Shown here piece by piece: positions 36,912-47,637 of a stretch of 64,000 nucleotides of DNA. Every line of letters begins with the position of its first letter. The stretch's first letter is position 1. Made by a program: the position numbers and the translations under genes. The DNA comes from Chlorella sorokiniana (taxonomy: Eukaryota; Chlorophyta; Trebouxiophyceae; Chlorellales; Chlorellaceae): positions 2,914,001 to 2,978,000 of the forward strand of contig CP084615.1 of the NCBI GenBank assembly GCA_025917655.1. Direction: 5' to 3'. The notes under the pieces are model-generated. The model did no database searches. It was not told the origin of the DNA and was given only the letters and a program-made list of their open reading frames with translations.

Positions 36912-38326
36912 ATGACCAGCGCAAGCCGCAGGCTCCTGTGGGTGGGGGTGCTTGCCAGCTTGCTGCAAGCTGGAGGAGCTGAACTTTTGTTGCTGCAAAG
37001 GTGAAGCGTTCACCCTCCCTGCGGGCAGAGATCGCGCTTGTGACCCAATTGACGCGCTTGCTTTTGGGGTCCGCCTCTGCCAGAGCCCCATGCCAATTTG
37101 CCTGCTTGCAGGGATTGGGTGCCCACTCTGTGCTCCGCCGGCGGCTGCGAGCCCCAATACCCGTGAGTTCAATCTTCGATTGGTTGCTGGGCTGGGCTCC
37201 TTTGGGTGGGGGAAGCCTGCGCCGCCGCCGCCCTTGCCTGCACGAGCCCGTACTGGACCCAATAGCAGCTCCAGCGAGCCCATCCCTTGGGAGCAACAGG
37301 GCAGCGCTTCCCCGGTGGCTCATGCGCGGCTGTCACGGTCCGTGCCGCTCCGATGCCGCACAGCAGCTTCCACTCCGGGTGCGAGCCGATTGCCCTGCCG
37401 CGACAACCCGCCACCCCGCGCCCGTCGCCGCCCTGTAGGGACAACTTTGCTGTCGGGCGCTGCTGCTGGCGCCGGAGGGCGGCGCGGCGCCCCAAGCTGT
37501 CACCGGGTGCAGCGGCAAGGGTGGGCTGAAGCGTGCGGAGTATGAGGCGGCCGGCCTGCTGCGCAGCCAGCTGGACTGCGCCTGGCAAAACCAGTCGGGT
37601 GAGCTTCCCTGCAGCTGCCTTTCAGCCCCCCTGCTTTTTAACCCTCGGTGAAAGGCAGGAGGGGGTGGCACATGCAGCGGCGCCTGCTCTTGCTTGCCTC
37701 CTCCGCCCACCGCCTCCCCCTCGCACCTGAAACCGACAGACTGCCTGTTGCCCTCCGCCCTGGGCACTGCCATTCCCTGCCTGCCTGCCCTCCGCTGCAC
37801 CTGCTCTTGCCTTCTCGCTGCTGGCCGCCGCAGCCGCACCCTTCCCCCTCTCAGCCCTCCCTACCTCTGCCTGCGGCTCCACACTCTTCCCCCTCCCAGT
37901 CCTCCCTGCCTCTGCCGCCGCCGCAGCACTCTTCCCCCCCTCCCAGCCCTCCCTGCCTCTGCCGCCGCCGCAGCACTCTTCCCCCTCCCAGCCCCCCTGC
38001 CTCCGCCGCCGCCGCCGCCGCACTCTTCCCCCTCCTGACCCTCCCTGCCTCCGCCGCCGCGTACGCAGCCGGCCTGAGCAGCCTGCAAACCTCGTGGAAG
38101 GGTTCCTGGGACACCTACGGGCGCTGCACCCCCGTCCAGTCTGCCGTGGAATACCTGGCTCTGGGCATACAGCTGGACCTCGCTTACCCGCTGGTGAGGG
38201 TTGGTGTGAAGCCAGGGTTGGTGTTAAGCCAGGGGCTGTGTATGCTTGCAAGGGCTTGTATGTGTCAGGTGTTAGCGTGTTTTTGTCTGTCGAAGGTGTG
38301 TGTGTGTGTGCGTGTGGGTGGGGGGT

Positions 38327-38359
<33 letters not shown>

Positions 38360-40391
38360 ACGTGTGTGTGCATGGGGTGAAGAAGAAGGTAGACAGCAGG
38401 GGGAGAGCGATGGAGTGATAAAGCGTTGCCGCGGCCGAACTGCTGTGGCGTGGCCGCCCCGCGGGCGACCTGCGTGGTGACCCATTGCGAAGGCCCCCAT
38501 CCCCCCCCACCCCGCCCCCACACGCAGCCTCAAGACCTGCCGGAGAGGGTGGACGGCGGCCAGCTGGCGGCAGGCATTGAGGCGGCGTATGGCGCCGCTC
38601 CGCTGCTGCAGTGCGACGGGTGAGGGCCTGAGGATGCCTGGCGGCCCTGCCTGCCTGGCTGTGCTGGCTGCTTGGGTGCGGGTTTGCCGGCCCCGCGCTA
38701 GAGGCGGGGCATGCCAGCCTGCAGCAAGCACCTAGGGAATCTGCAGAGCCAGGGGTACAGGCTTCCCTCCCTGCGATGTCTGCCCTCCCTTGTCCTCCAC
38801 CCTCCCCCTGAACAACCTCCCCGACCCCCTGGTCCCGGCCTGCCAAAACCCTGCAGGCAGTGGCTGCGCAGCGTGGTCATGTGCTTCGACCCCGCCGGGG
38901 TGGGCTCCCCCAGGGCCCACCCCTGCTGGACTGCCCCTGGCCCCAAGACCCCGCCTGCTCAGCCCCGCTGCTCTCCCTCGTGCGAAACGGCGGCGGCCTG
39001 GCAGAGTGCGGCGCCTACTACGCAGCCGGCTCGCCTGTGCAGCTGAGGGCGGCGGCAGCGGCGGCGGGGGCCCCCTGCCCCGTGCTTGCCGGCCTGCCAG
39101 CGCCCGCACCCGCCGTGGCGCCTGTCGCCGCGCCTGCGCCAGGCCAGGGGCGGGAGCAAGGGCAGGGACAGGGCCTGCTTTCGGCCGCCCCTGCCGCCGC
39201 GCGCCCGCCGCGGCGGACCCAGCCGCTCCGGCTGAGAGCGCCGCGCCCGCCGCTGCTGCGCCGGCTGGCAGCCCCAGTGACGGCGCCGGCAGCGCGCCGA
39301 GCAGCGTGACACCCAGGCAGCCACCACGGCCGCGGATGCGGCGTCGGAAGCAGTGGCGAAGACAGCGGCGGCGGCGGCGGCACCAGCACCGGGAGCATGG
39401 TTGTGGCCCTGGCTGGCGGCGTGGCTGGCGGCATCCTGCTTGGCCTTGCAGGTGGGGTGGGCTGCGGGAGAGGGGTGGATGGGTCGGGTGGCGTGCGGGG
39501 GAGGGGGTTGCTCCTGTCGCGATATGCACGTGCAACCCCGGCCTCCCAGCATGGGCACACCGGCTTGCCCTGACCACGCCCTCCTGTGCTTGGACGTCTT
39601 TGCAGTCGTCGGCACCGGCTTCATCATCTGGCGGCGCCGCCGCCCGGGCCGCGCCGCTGATGGCGGCGGCGAAGACCCCGGGCCGGACCCGGAGAAGGGC
39701 GTGGTGGGTAGCCCCAGCAGCTCGGGCTCAACTGACAGCTGGCAGTCTTCCGGCGGCGGAAGCAGCCCGCTTCTGGTTGCCGCGGCGCTGCCGAGGCGCA
39801 CCGGCAGCAAGCGAAGCGAGCGCAGCGCCGGCGGCGGCAGCGGGCGGCTGTACCGCCAGGTCAGCTCTGGTGCCGTTGGTACCGCCCCATCCAGCCCCGC
39901 CAGGGTGTACCGCCAGCCCCAAGACGGGCCTGGCAGCCCCCGCCGCGGCCCTCACCCCAAGGCCGGCACCGGAAGGCAATATGAGCAGCCCCCGCCGCCC
40001 CAAAAGCCCCAGCCCCAGCCCCAGCCCAGCCAAGCCGGCGCAAGGTGCCGCCAGCCCCGGCGGCGGCACTCGCAGCCCCGGACGCCTCTACAGCCAGCCC
40101 CGCCCTGCCGCCCGCCGCCAGCTGAGCTCCGGCGGCGCCCCCCGCCCCCCTGTACCGATGGAAGCTGACGCTGTCGACAACCCGCTGTGGACGCTTGCCC
40201 CACCGCCGCCGACTGCTACAGCCCAGCCTGCTGCCACGGCCGCAGCTGCATCCTGGACCACCAACCCAGTTGCAGAGGAAACCAGCGTCGGAGACCCTCG
40301 CGCACCGCAGGCTGCGCCCCAGCCGCTGGCTGCAGTGCACCAGCCGCCAACTGTGGCGCCCAGCTGGCTCGCGGCCGCGCCCCAATGGTAG
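36912..40391 (+). CDS. RNase T2-fold pseudoenzyme with stalk and C-terminal membrane helix (copy 2)
   Basis: Exons: 36912-37000 (signal peptide MTSASRRLLWVGVLASLLQA, then GGAELLLLQ), 37112-37162 (DWVPTLCSAGGCEPQYP), 37439-37598 (DNFAV...CAWQNQS), 38067-38193 (TSWKGSWDTYGRC...YLALGIQLD), 38528-38619 (LAAGIEAAYGAAPLLQC), from 38857 (WLRSVVMCFDPAG...) to about 39450, and about 39606-40391. Intron positions and phases match copy 1. The first active-site motif is replaced by FAV.ALLLAPEGG and the second by GSWDTYGRC, so all catalytic residues are missing. A Pro/Ala/Gln stalk precedes a membrane helix (MVVALAGGVAGGILLGLA + VVGTGFIIW) that ends in RRRR. The predicted cytoplasmic tail is long, basic and rich in Ser-Pro (KSPSPSPSPAKP), ending AAAPQW-stop. 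Frame slips occur at G/C runs near 37457 and 38900. The fold call is inference from motif order. Confidence 0.75.
38296..38358 (+). repeat. GT repeat followed by a run of 32 G
   Basis: Within the intron after exon 38067-38193, a GT-rich tract leads into 32 consecutive G at 38327-38358. On the transcript it could form a G-quadruplex. The true length may be misassembled. Confidence 0.9.
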
Positions 40392-41498
40392 GCTTCCGCG
40401 CCCCAGCCCGCTAACGCCGCCGCGCTGCCACAGCACCTCCCAGGCTGCCTTGTGCGGCCCGCCAGCCGCCTGTCAAGGGCGGCAACATGCCAGGCAGCCT
40501 GGCCACTCCCGTCCTCAATCGCCCGTGCATGCGCTCGGTCAGTCCAGCTTCCTGATGGGCCGGACGGTGCTTCCCGATTCTCCTCTGTCCTGCGTCGACT
40601 CCTCCAAAGCAACCGTTGAATGAAGTAGCACGGCGTTGATTTCTGGCGGCAGCCCTTCTGCCGCCGCTCGCCCACTCCATGAGCTACCTTGCATTTTCTT
40701 ATCTCATATCTCAAGTGACCTCCCTGCCAAACTCAAACTTGCACTTGCGCCAGCGTTGCCACCACCACCTTGCCGATCCTTGGTTTGCCGCCGTCCGCCG
40801 CAGCGCGTTTGCACAGGGGCTGCCATGGCCCTCCCCGCTGCCCTCACTGTTTCCTGCTTAGCAATGCCTCTTGATGTTGACCCGATTCCTTGCAGCTTTC
40901 GCTGGCGTGCTTCGTTCTGCATCTTGTTGCCTCATTGATGGGGCCAGCCGTGCCTGCTGCTTCTTTGATCCCACCAATCCCGCTGCCCGTGTTGCCATGC
41001 ACAGACCCCCTCTTGTTTGCGCATCTGTCACAGCAGCACCAAGTGTTCCACGCATGCATCAGGTATGGTTGCTGTCGTGACGCGCAACCGGCTGCACAGG
41101 CTGTACAGGCTGACATGCACGCACTTGCACATGGGTTCATTGACAACCAAAGCTGATTTTCCCTACTGTAAAGTTCGAGAACTAATACTTGCGGGCATGT
41201 CCAACTTTGAGTGCTTTTCGGGGTGGAGCGGCGCAGGCTCAGGTCCGTTGCGCCCCCTCGAGATGCCGTCATCCCGCCGGCGCCACAAGGTTGCCAGGTG
41301 GCGACGGCTCCACCAGAAGCATCCTCTCCACCGGGCTCTTCTGATAAGCGCGTTCACAGCATCACATGCATGGTATATCAATTGTCTTTGGGAGTTTCCC
41401 TTGAAGTCTAGCACTTGCACCACCGCCCTTCAGCGCTCTTCCCAGTCGACCAGTCGATCAGAAGCCTGCTAACACAACCCAGATCCACTTCCAAGTGT
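40392..41498. other. Intergenic region, no recognised gene
   Basis: About 1.1 kb between the second RNase T2-like gene and the methionine sulfoxide reductase gene. It is less G+C-rich than the exons. Open frames on both strands show no recognisable domain, so I see only 3' and promoter sequence here. Confidence 0.45.
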
Positions 41499-43587
41499 AT
41501 GGGCAACAAAATGAGCTCCTACGGCAGCGACAAGCCGGTGAGGCCAACATGTAGGCCTGTGAGCAGCGATCGCGGCCTCGTCGACCTGTAGCCTCGCCCC
41601 GCGCAATGGTGATGGGCGCCGCGTGCGTAACGCCCGCCGCACTGCTGTCGCCAGCCGCCGTCCCTGTTGTGCTGCCGCTGCCGCTCGCAGGCGCAGTGGC
41701 CTCCGGCCAACATGCAGGCGGATGAGAAGCTTGCCACGTTTGCTGGCGGCTGCTTCTGGAGCGTGGAGCTGGCCTTCCAGGCGAGGCTGGGTGATTGGCT
41801 CTGTTTTCGCTTGCTTGAACTGCGCTGCCGACTTGAGCCACAACTCTACGTCGCTGAACAGCAAGGCACGGCTCGAGCTGCGGTTGAGGCCTCCCAAACA
41901 GCGCCTTGCTGCGCTCACTGCTCAGCAACACTTGAATCGGCCTAACGACGAAGCCTCCCTGGTAGCGCTGCGCCGCGCTGAGCACCCCTTGATCTTGCTG
42001 TGTGTTGGGTCCTTGTTGCAGCGTGTGCCGGGCGTTGTGGCAACGTGCGTGGGGTACGCCCAGGGCCACACAGACAACCCCACGTACGAGCAGGTGTGCT
42101 TGCTGCTGCTGCTGTTTGTCCCTTCTCCTTTGTTCCTGCTGGCATCACTTTCAACCCGCCCGCTACTGTGAAGCTGATCACGAGACCCATTGCCCACGCT
42201 GGACTTACAGCCCAAAGGCCGATGGCAGCTGCATTGACTGCACGGCCCGCCCTGCAACAACACCGCCCTGGGCCGACGTAGAACACCCAATCAACCTTGC
42301 ACTTGTGACTGAAACTCTTCTGGAGCATGCTCGGGCCTGTTACATTTCCATCGCCAGCCCACCCCCTTGCCTGCCGCCCCCGCCGCCCCCCGCCGCCGCC
42401 GCAGGTGTGTGGCGGGCGCACGGGGCACACCGAAGCGGTACAGCTGACGTACCGCCCCTCCGAGGTCACCTATGACCGCCTCTGCGACGCCTTCTTCGCC
42501 AAGATCGACCCCACCCAGGTGCGGGCAGCCGTCCACCCGCCCGGCTGGTTTTGAGAGGCAGTCGTGTCCCCGCCCCCAGCCCCCCGAACAACACTCCCAC
42601 CCTCCCTGCGGGATGTGCCCATTATATAAACAGCAGGAGCTAGAGCTTTGCGGGCAGAGTCCGGCGCTAGGCTTTCTCTCTGTGTTCGTCTCTCCCTGCG
42701 GCAGCACACCCCGTTGCTCAGGCTTGCCTGCATCGGCAACTCTCTTCCCTCCCCCGCACCGCAGAGGGGCGGCCAGGGCGGCGACATCGGCAGCCAGTAT
42801 CGGACAGGTGTGGCGTTCAGCCGCACGCTCCCCTCGTCCTGTTCTCAGCGCGCCGCGCCCTCCCCCCCCATCGGTGACAGGCGGTGGATGATGGGGTGCA
42901 CCCCTGCACCCGCCTCCGTGCAGGCATTTACTGGCACGATGCGGAGCAGGAGGCGGTGGCGCGCAAGCGCATCGACGCCATCCCGGCTGCGCCGTGGAGG
43001 CGGAGGCCGTCAAGACCTTCTTCCCGGCAGGTGGGGCCCCGGCTGCAAGGGAGACGTGGGGGAGGGGGTGCTGGTGCCTGTTGTTCAGGTGGGAGCTGGT
43101 CAGAGCGTCTCATGAGCGGGTGGTTCGTCCAGTAGGGTGGGCTGTGGTGTGCAAGTGCGCTCCTGCGGGCGGCCATACTGCGGAGCGGTTCTCTCAGGTT
43201 TGGAGGGTGCGGGAAGGGAGAGCAGGCGGGCTCCCAACCAGCGCGCCAGCCCCCCGCACAGCTCTGGCGCCCACTCTTGCCCCCAACCCCCGCCGCTCTT
43301 TCTCACCGCTTGTTACCGCCCGCGGCTGCAGAGGAGTACCACCAGCGGTACCTGGAGAAGGGCGGGCGCTTTGGCCGCGGCCAGTGCGCCGCCAAGGGCT
43401 GCAACGACCCCATCCGCTGCGTGAGCGCATGCTGTGCCGCGCTGCGCATGCATTGCTGTGCATGCTATGTTGCGCTGCGCTGAGGGCCTTGGCGGCGCGC
43501 TGCGCGCTCGCATACCTCTGCCCTTAGGCTGGCACTACGCCTCTGTCGCGACTGCGTGCCCACTCCTTTCCTGCGCAGTATGGCTGA
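41499..43587 (+). CDS. MSRA: Peptide methionine sulfoxide reductase A
   Basis: Eight exons: 41499-41537, 41691-41780 ([13 protein letters not shown]), 42022-42093 ([20 protein letters not shown]), 42405-42518 ([16 protein letters not shown]), 42765-42807 ([11 protein letters not shown]), 42924-43030 ([11 protein letters not shown]), 43332-43420 ([12 protein letters not shown]...CNDPIRC) and 43579-43587 (Tyr-Gly-stop). GCFW contains the catalytic cysteine that reduces the S-form of methionine sulfoxide in oxidised proteins. GHTEAV and GSQYR match family motifs, and the carboxyl end IRCYG is typical of plant-type enzymes. Exon 2 appears to use a GC donor (CAG|GCGAGG). Exon sizes sum to 563, one short of a multiple of three. 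One base is evidently missing near 42982-42986, where the frame slips between DAIP and AVEAE. The corrected length is 187 residues. No organelle targeting peptide is seen, so it is probably cytosolic. Confidence 0.93.
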
Positions 43588-44369
43588 GACCCCAGCTGGA
43601 GTCGATACTTTTCCGCAAGCACACCTGCAAAGCCTCCACCGCCCTGCCCACTACCGATCTAAGGCTCCAGAGCCGCCGCCACTGCCTGCCAACCTCTCGT
43701 CCCCGTACCCCTGACCACCCAGTGCTGGGCTGCGGCGTCACCCACGCGTGCCCCTGTACCAGCGCCACCCGTGGCCCCTGCTTCTGCCTGCCGCTGGCGC
43801 CGCGGTGGCTGCACTGCCGGGCCTGCAGTGCTGCCAGCACTGGTGCCATCACCCAGCCTTTTGTGAGTGCATGGCTCGCGTTGTAATGCAAAGAAGAGCA
43901 TTGATGGCTGAGATGCAGTAGAGTGCAAGGCCAGATGGGGGAAAGGGCGGGGAAGGGGGCACTGGGGAGGGAGGGGCGGATGTGAGTCTCGGCGGTGGCG
44001 AAGGGGCCCATGCAAGGGGCGTTGGCGCTGGGGGCAGGAGGCGGGGCCACGCTGTGCGGGCCTTCAAGCCGGATGGGCAGGATCATCGATGAAAACGCTA
44101 CAGGAGGTGGCTGGTAGAGGCGGGCAAAGGGCGGGCAGGCCAGTCCAGGCAGAGCGAGCGGCTGCACAGACAGCGGGGGCGGCGGCGGCGTGGCAGGACA
44201 GCAGCCGGCAGAGGCACAGCGAGGGAGGCGAGGAAGGCGAGGGCGGTACACAGTATTTGACGAGCGCGGCGCCAGCGGCGGCAGAATGCCATCATGTGAT
44301 GGCAGCTTGCCGGGCTCAACGACATTCCTCTGCGGAGTCGGGCAGGAAATCGCATTCCGGCTGCTGCCG
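43588..44369. other. Convergent 3' region
   Basis: Lies between the MSRA stop (plus) and the stop of the ankyrin gene (minus). No gene is recognised. Long open frames on the minus strand here have no family signature. Confidence 0.45.
43882..43886 (+). terminator. Probable TGTAA poly(A) signal of MSRA
   Basis: A TGTAA 295 bases after the MSRA stop, in the convergent gap between MSRA and the first minus-strand ankyrin gene. Confidence 0.55.
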
Positions 44370-45275
44370 CTACATGTAGGTGGGCATCAGGTCGGCCAGT
44401 TCGCTTTCCACCCCGCCGCCGCCGCCAGACCCAGCGGACGCGGCATCCGCAGCGGCCGCCGCCGCCGCAGCCGCCAGCAGCTGCGCCGCCTCCAGGTGGC
44501 CGTACTCTCCCGCTATGCGCGCTGCGGTGGTGCGCCGCGCAGACGCTCCCGCCCCACAGACCACGGCCAGAGGGTCTGCTCCGGCTTCCAGCAGCGCTCG
44601 CACGATGGCGGCTTCCCCGACGGCGGCAGCAAAGTGCAGGGGGCGCAGGCCGCGCAGCGCGGACGCCTCCGCATCTGCCCCCGCCTGCAGCAGCTGGCTG
44701 ACCACGGCTAGGCGGCTGGCGGCCGCCCGGCCGGGCTGGCACTCAGACAGCAGCGCGCCGCCGACCAGCTGCGACAGCACTTGCAGGCACGCCGCTCGGC
44801 CGCCCCCGCCGCCACGTGCAGAGGCGTCAGCCCATCCACCGCGGCTGCCTCCAGCGCGGCGTTGTGCCGCAGCAGCGCCGCCACGCACCCCTGGTGGCCC
44901 CCGCAGCCGCCAGGTGCAGAGCTGTCCAGCGCTGCCGCCCCTCTCGGGCGTCCAGGTCCGCTCCTGGCGCCTCCAGCGCTGCCACCAGGCGCTCCGCGTC
45001 GCCCGCTGCAGCCGCAACCAGCAGCTCGCGGCTGGCGGCGGCGGCGGCGGGGCTGGCTGCGCTGCCTGCGGCGGGGGAGGGCCCGCGGGGGAGGCGGGCC
45101 CGCCTGCAGGCAAACCACGGCGAAGAGTAAAAATAATAACGGATGGGATGGCGACTCTGTGCCTTTGAGCAAGCTCACTGCGCGGTGTTGGCAGCACCAA
45201 ACGCAGCAGACGCAGGGCGAGCGGCTCCGCGGCGCCGCCGCCACTCACGCAGCAGAAGCACTGCAGCGCGCTCAT
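44370..45275 (-). CDS. Ankyrin-repeat protein (copy 1)
   Basis: The model begins MSALQCFCC at 45275, with a donor right after that short exon, and continues from about 45110 leftward. It contains at least four ankyrin-type units: RELLVAAAAGDAERLVAALE; DARE...RWTALHLAAA; VDGLTPLHVAAGAAER; GLRPLHFAAAVGEAAIVRALLE. It ends with RIAGEYGHLEAAQLL, an alanine run, and SELADLMPTYM-stop at 44370. Ankyrin repeats bind other proteins; no enzymatic domain is attached. A one-base slip occurs at the C run 44898-44902, in the middle of one repeat. It is a tandem relative of the ankyrin gene to the right, with which it shares the DGL-PLHVAAGAAE block. The exact start and first intron are uncertain. Confidence 0.65.
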   Translation of the reverse strand: MSALQCFCCVSGGGAAEPLALRLLRLVLPTPRSELAQRHRVAIPSVIIFTLRRGLPAGGPASPAGPPPPQAAQPAPPPPPPAASCWLRLQRATRSAWWQRWRRQERTWTPERGGSAGQLCTWRLRGPPGVRGGAAAAQRRAGGSRGGWADASARGGGGGRAACLQVLSQLVGGALLSECQPGRAAASRLAVVSQLLQAGADAEASALRGLRPLHFAAAVGEAAIVRALLEAGADPLAVVCGAGASARRTTAARIAGEYGHLEAAQLLAAAAAAAAADAASAGSGGGGGVESELADLMPTYM

Positions 45276-45957
45276 GCGTCCCAAGTGGTGCTGTTTGACT
45301 ATCGCTTGAAGGTGTGGTGGGATCCGGGAGGCGTTCCTTGCTTTCGAGCCCGCTCTCAGGCAGCTGGGACCCCCGCCAGCAGCAAGGGGGCACAGCGGCG
45401 GAAGCGGCGGCGCAGTGGCCAAGGGCCGCTCGGGGGCCCCGCAGCGGCGCGGGCCGCACCCGGCGCGGGCAACTCAGGGAGGCTACAGCAGCGCGGGGGA
45501 CACGCCCAGAGCGAGGCGATCGCAAGGTGGCCCCGCAAGGGCACGCGCCTATTGGCCCGACTGTGGCGCGAAGCTGACGCGTTTATTATCCGGGAAACGA
45601 GAAGCGGACAGCTGCGGCTCTCTGGGGGAGGGGGGCTCATTACGTGACATGACAGCCAGCGACGCGCCCTGCGCCCTCACCCCGCGCCACCGTTGCACAG
45701 CTGGATTGGAGTGCATACATACAGGTGTGGTTGGATATTAAATGGGTTATACGTCCGCGATACATGGTCTCATGATTCGCAAGAGCATTTCTCGGTGCTG
45801 CGGGGCAGCTGTGCCGCGGCGCCAGCGGTAGTCCCTTGACGGCGCCGCCGCTCGTTGCTCAGGGGCCACCTGAGGCCAGGCAGGCGGGAGCGTGACGGCA
45901 GCGGCAGCTCCCTCAAATCCTCTTCCACCGCCATGGCACCACTAACGGTGTTTCGGG
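45276..45957. other. Spacer between two minus-strand ankyrin genes
   Basis: Should hold the promoter of ankyrin copy 1 and possibly the last exon of copy 2. A minus-strand frame at about 45770-45930 (MAVEEDLRELPLPSRSRLP...) could be that exon, but no confirming motif exists. Confidence 0.35.
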
Positions 45958-47083
45958 CTATGGGGGCCGCCCTGCTGCCGCTGCTTCGGCTTGCAGGGCG
46001 CTGCCTGGCTGCACAGAGCTCCCGCCCGCCTGTTGGCCTGCATGCGAAATAAGAAGCACACGCGGGGCAGCGCGGCACACTGAACATCGTTGGGGCACGA
46101 GCAACCGCCACAGAGGCGGCGGCGGCAGCAGCAGGCTCGAGCCCAGCAGGCCCCCGTGCCTCGCCCTACCCCTGCCCGCATCCTTCCCATGCTGACCTGG
46201 CGCCGCCGCCGACAGCTCCGCCTGCTGCAGCAGCTCCGCGGCGTCGCTGTGCCCGCTCGCCTCCGCCACCTGTGCGGCGGTGCGGCCGCCGTGCGCTGCA
46301 TCCAGCTGGGCCGCGGGGTCTGCCCCAGCATCCAACAGGGCCCGCAGGGCGGGCAGGCTGCCGGCTGCGGCAGCCAGGTGCAGGGCGGTGATGCCCCCGC
46401 GGCCGCCTGCTGCGCGGCGCGCGGCCCGCCGCATCCAGCAGTACGCGTATCACCTCCCCGCGCCCCTGCTGGCTGCTGATTGCGAGCTCAGGCTGCGCTT
46501 GCGTGCACGAGGCGGAGGGTGAAGCGGCGGCGCGGCCCAGCAGCCACCGCAGCGCAGCAACAGAGGGCTCTCGGCCGCCCCCGCCGCGACGTGCAGCGGC
46601 GCCAGCCCGTCCACGGAGCGCGCGTCGGGGTCGCGCCCGGCGCAGCAGGCGGTTGACGCATTCCGGGTGCCCGCCCGCGGCCGCATGGTGCAGCGCTGTC
46701 CACCGAAACTCGTCCCCGGCGCTGACGTCCATCCCGGGCAGCGCCAGCGCGGCATCCAGGCGACCCACCTCGCCCACAGCGGCGGCGTCGCGCAGCTGGG
46801 CGGCAGCCAGGTTGCGCTGCGCGCTGGCCTCTGCCGCCTCGGCGGCGGCGGCACCTGCCTTCTGCAGGCGGCGGCGGGGGGGCCCCAAGCTTGGCGTGCA
46901 AGTGGCAGGGCAAGCGGCTGCAGAGCAGGCCACTGCCCGTTGGCTCAAGCCGCCAGCGGGCCAGCAACGAAGGTGCTGCGCGCTCACGTTGCTGCGTATG
47001 CACAGCCGAGCGAGCAGCTCCATTCTCGCTTTCGCCCGGCGGTCGGCGGCGGGGACAGAGGCGGTGGCCTCGCTGGACTCCAC
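45958..47083 (-). CDS. Ankyrin-repeat protein (copy 2)
   Basis: Begins MESSEATASVPAADRRAKAR at 47083. After an Ala-rich segment come ankyrin-type units: LRDAAAVGEVGRLDAALALP, DEFRWTALHHAAAGGHPECV, VDGLAPLHVAAGAAES, GITALHLAAAAGSLPALRAL, and GRTAAQVAEASGHSDAAELL. The best reading changes frame twice, near 46650 and 46440, each time in G/C-rich sequence. The 3' end is not certain: the open frame runs to 45958, but an intron after SAAAPG near 46197 could lead to a different last exon. The repeat order resembles ankyrin copy 1, so the two are probably duplicates. No other domain is seen. Confidence 0.55.
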
Positions 47084-47637
47084 ACGGTGGTAACTGAAGG
47101 TCGCGAGTTAACACAGCAAGTGCTGCTGACTCACCAAGCCAAGAGAAGGAACCCTGCAAGCACTCGTAAGAGAACCCCTCTCAGCGCTCTCACTCGCCTC
47201 AAGCGGCCTGGTTGCAATGGTGGCAATTCAATGCACATTTTTTTTGAAAATGCGAGACTGAAGCACAAACCTTTATTAAAAGGGAGTTTGCCCTAGCTGC
47301 TTGTGCGTCGCATAGATCGGGGCGTAATCGACAACTTCAAATGTGAAGTGTATTGATCGAAAAGCCGCGTGACGTCAGGCAGTTCGTTGCATTCCGGCCA
47401 GTTTACCTCTCCGCTTGCCCCCGCCCTGCGCGCTGTGCCGCCTTGATGGCGTGGTTTTTACAGCAAGGTCGGGCCAGTGATCAGCAGCGATAAGACGGCA
47501 GGAGACAAAAGCATGGGCAGGGATGACATCCATACCAATTACGGATAAAATCACAACGTGCACTGCAAAACCGCGCCAGAGCCAATGCTCCTCTTGTTTG
47601 TGAGGTCGGCAGGCGGCCTGGCCGCCGCCCCAGCGCC
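47084..47637. other. Spacer between minus-strand genes, with poly(A) signal
   Basis: Holds the 3' region of the TPR/beta-helix gene and the promoter of ankyrin copy 2. No gene was recognised. Confidence 0.45.
47458..47462 (-). terminator. TGTAA poly(A) signal of TPR/beta-helix gene
   Basis: TTACA on the plus strand, which is TGTAA on the minus strand. It lies 176 bases beyond the stop codon at 47638. Confidence 0.55.
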
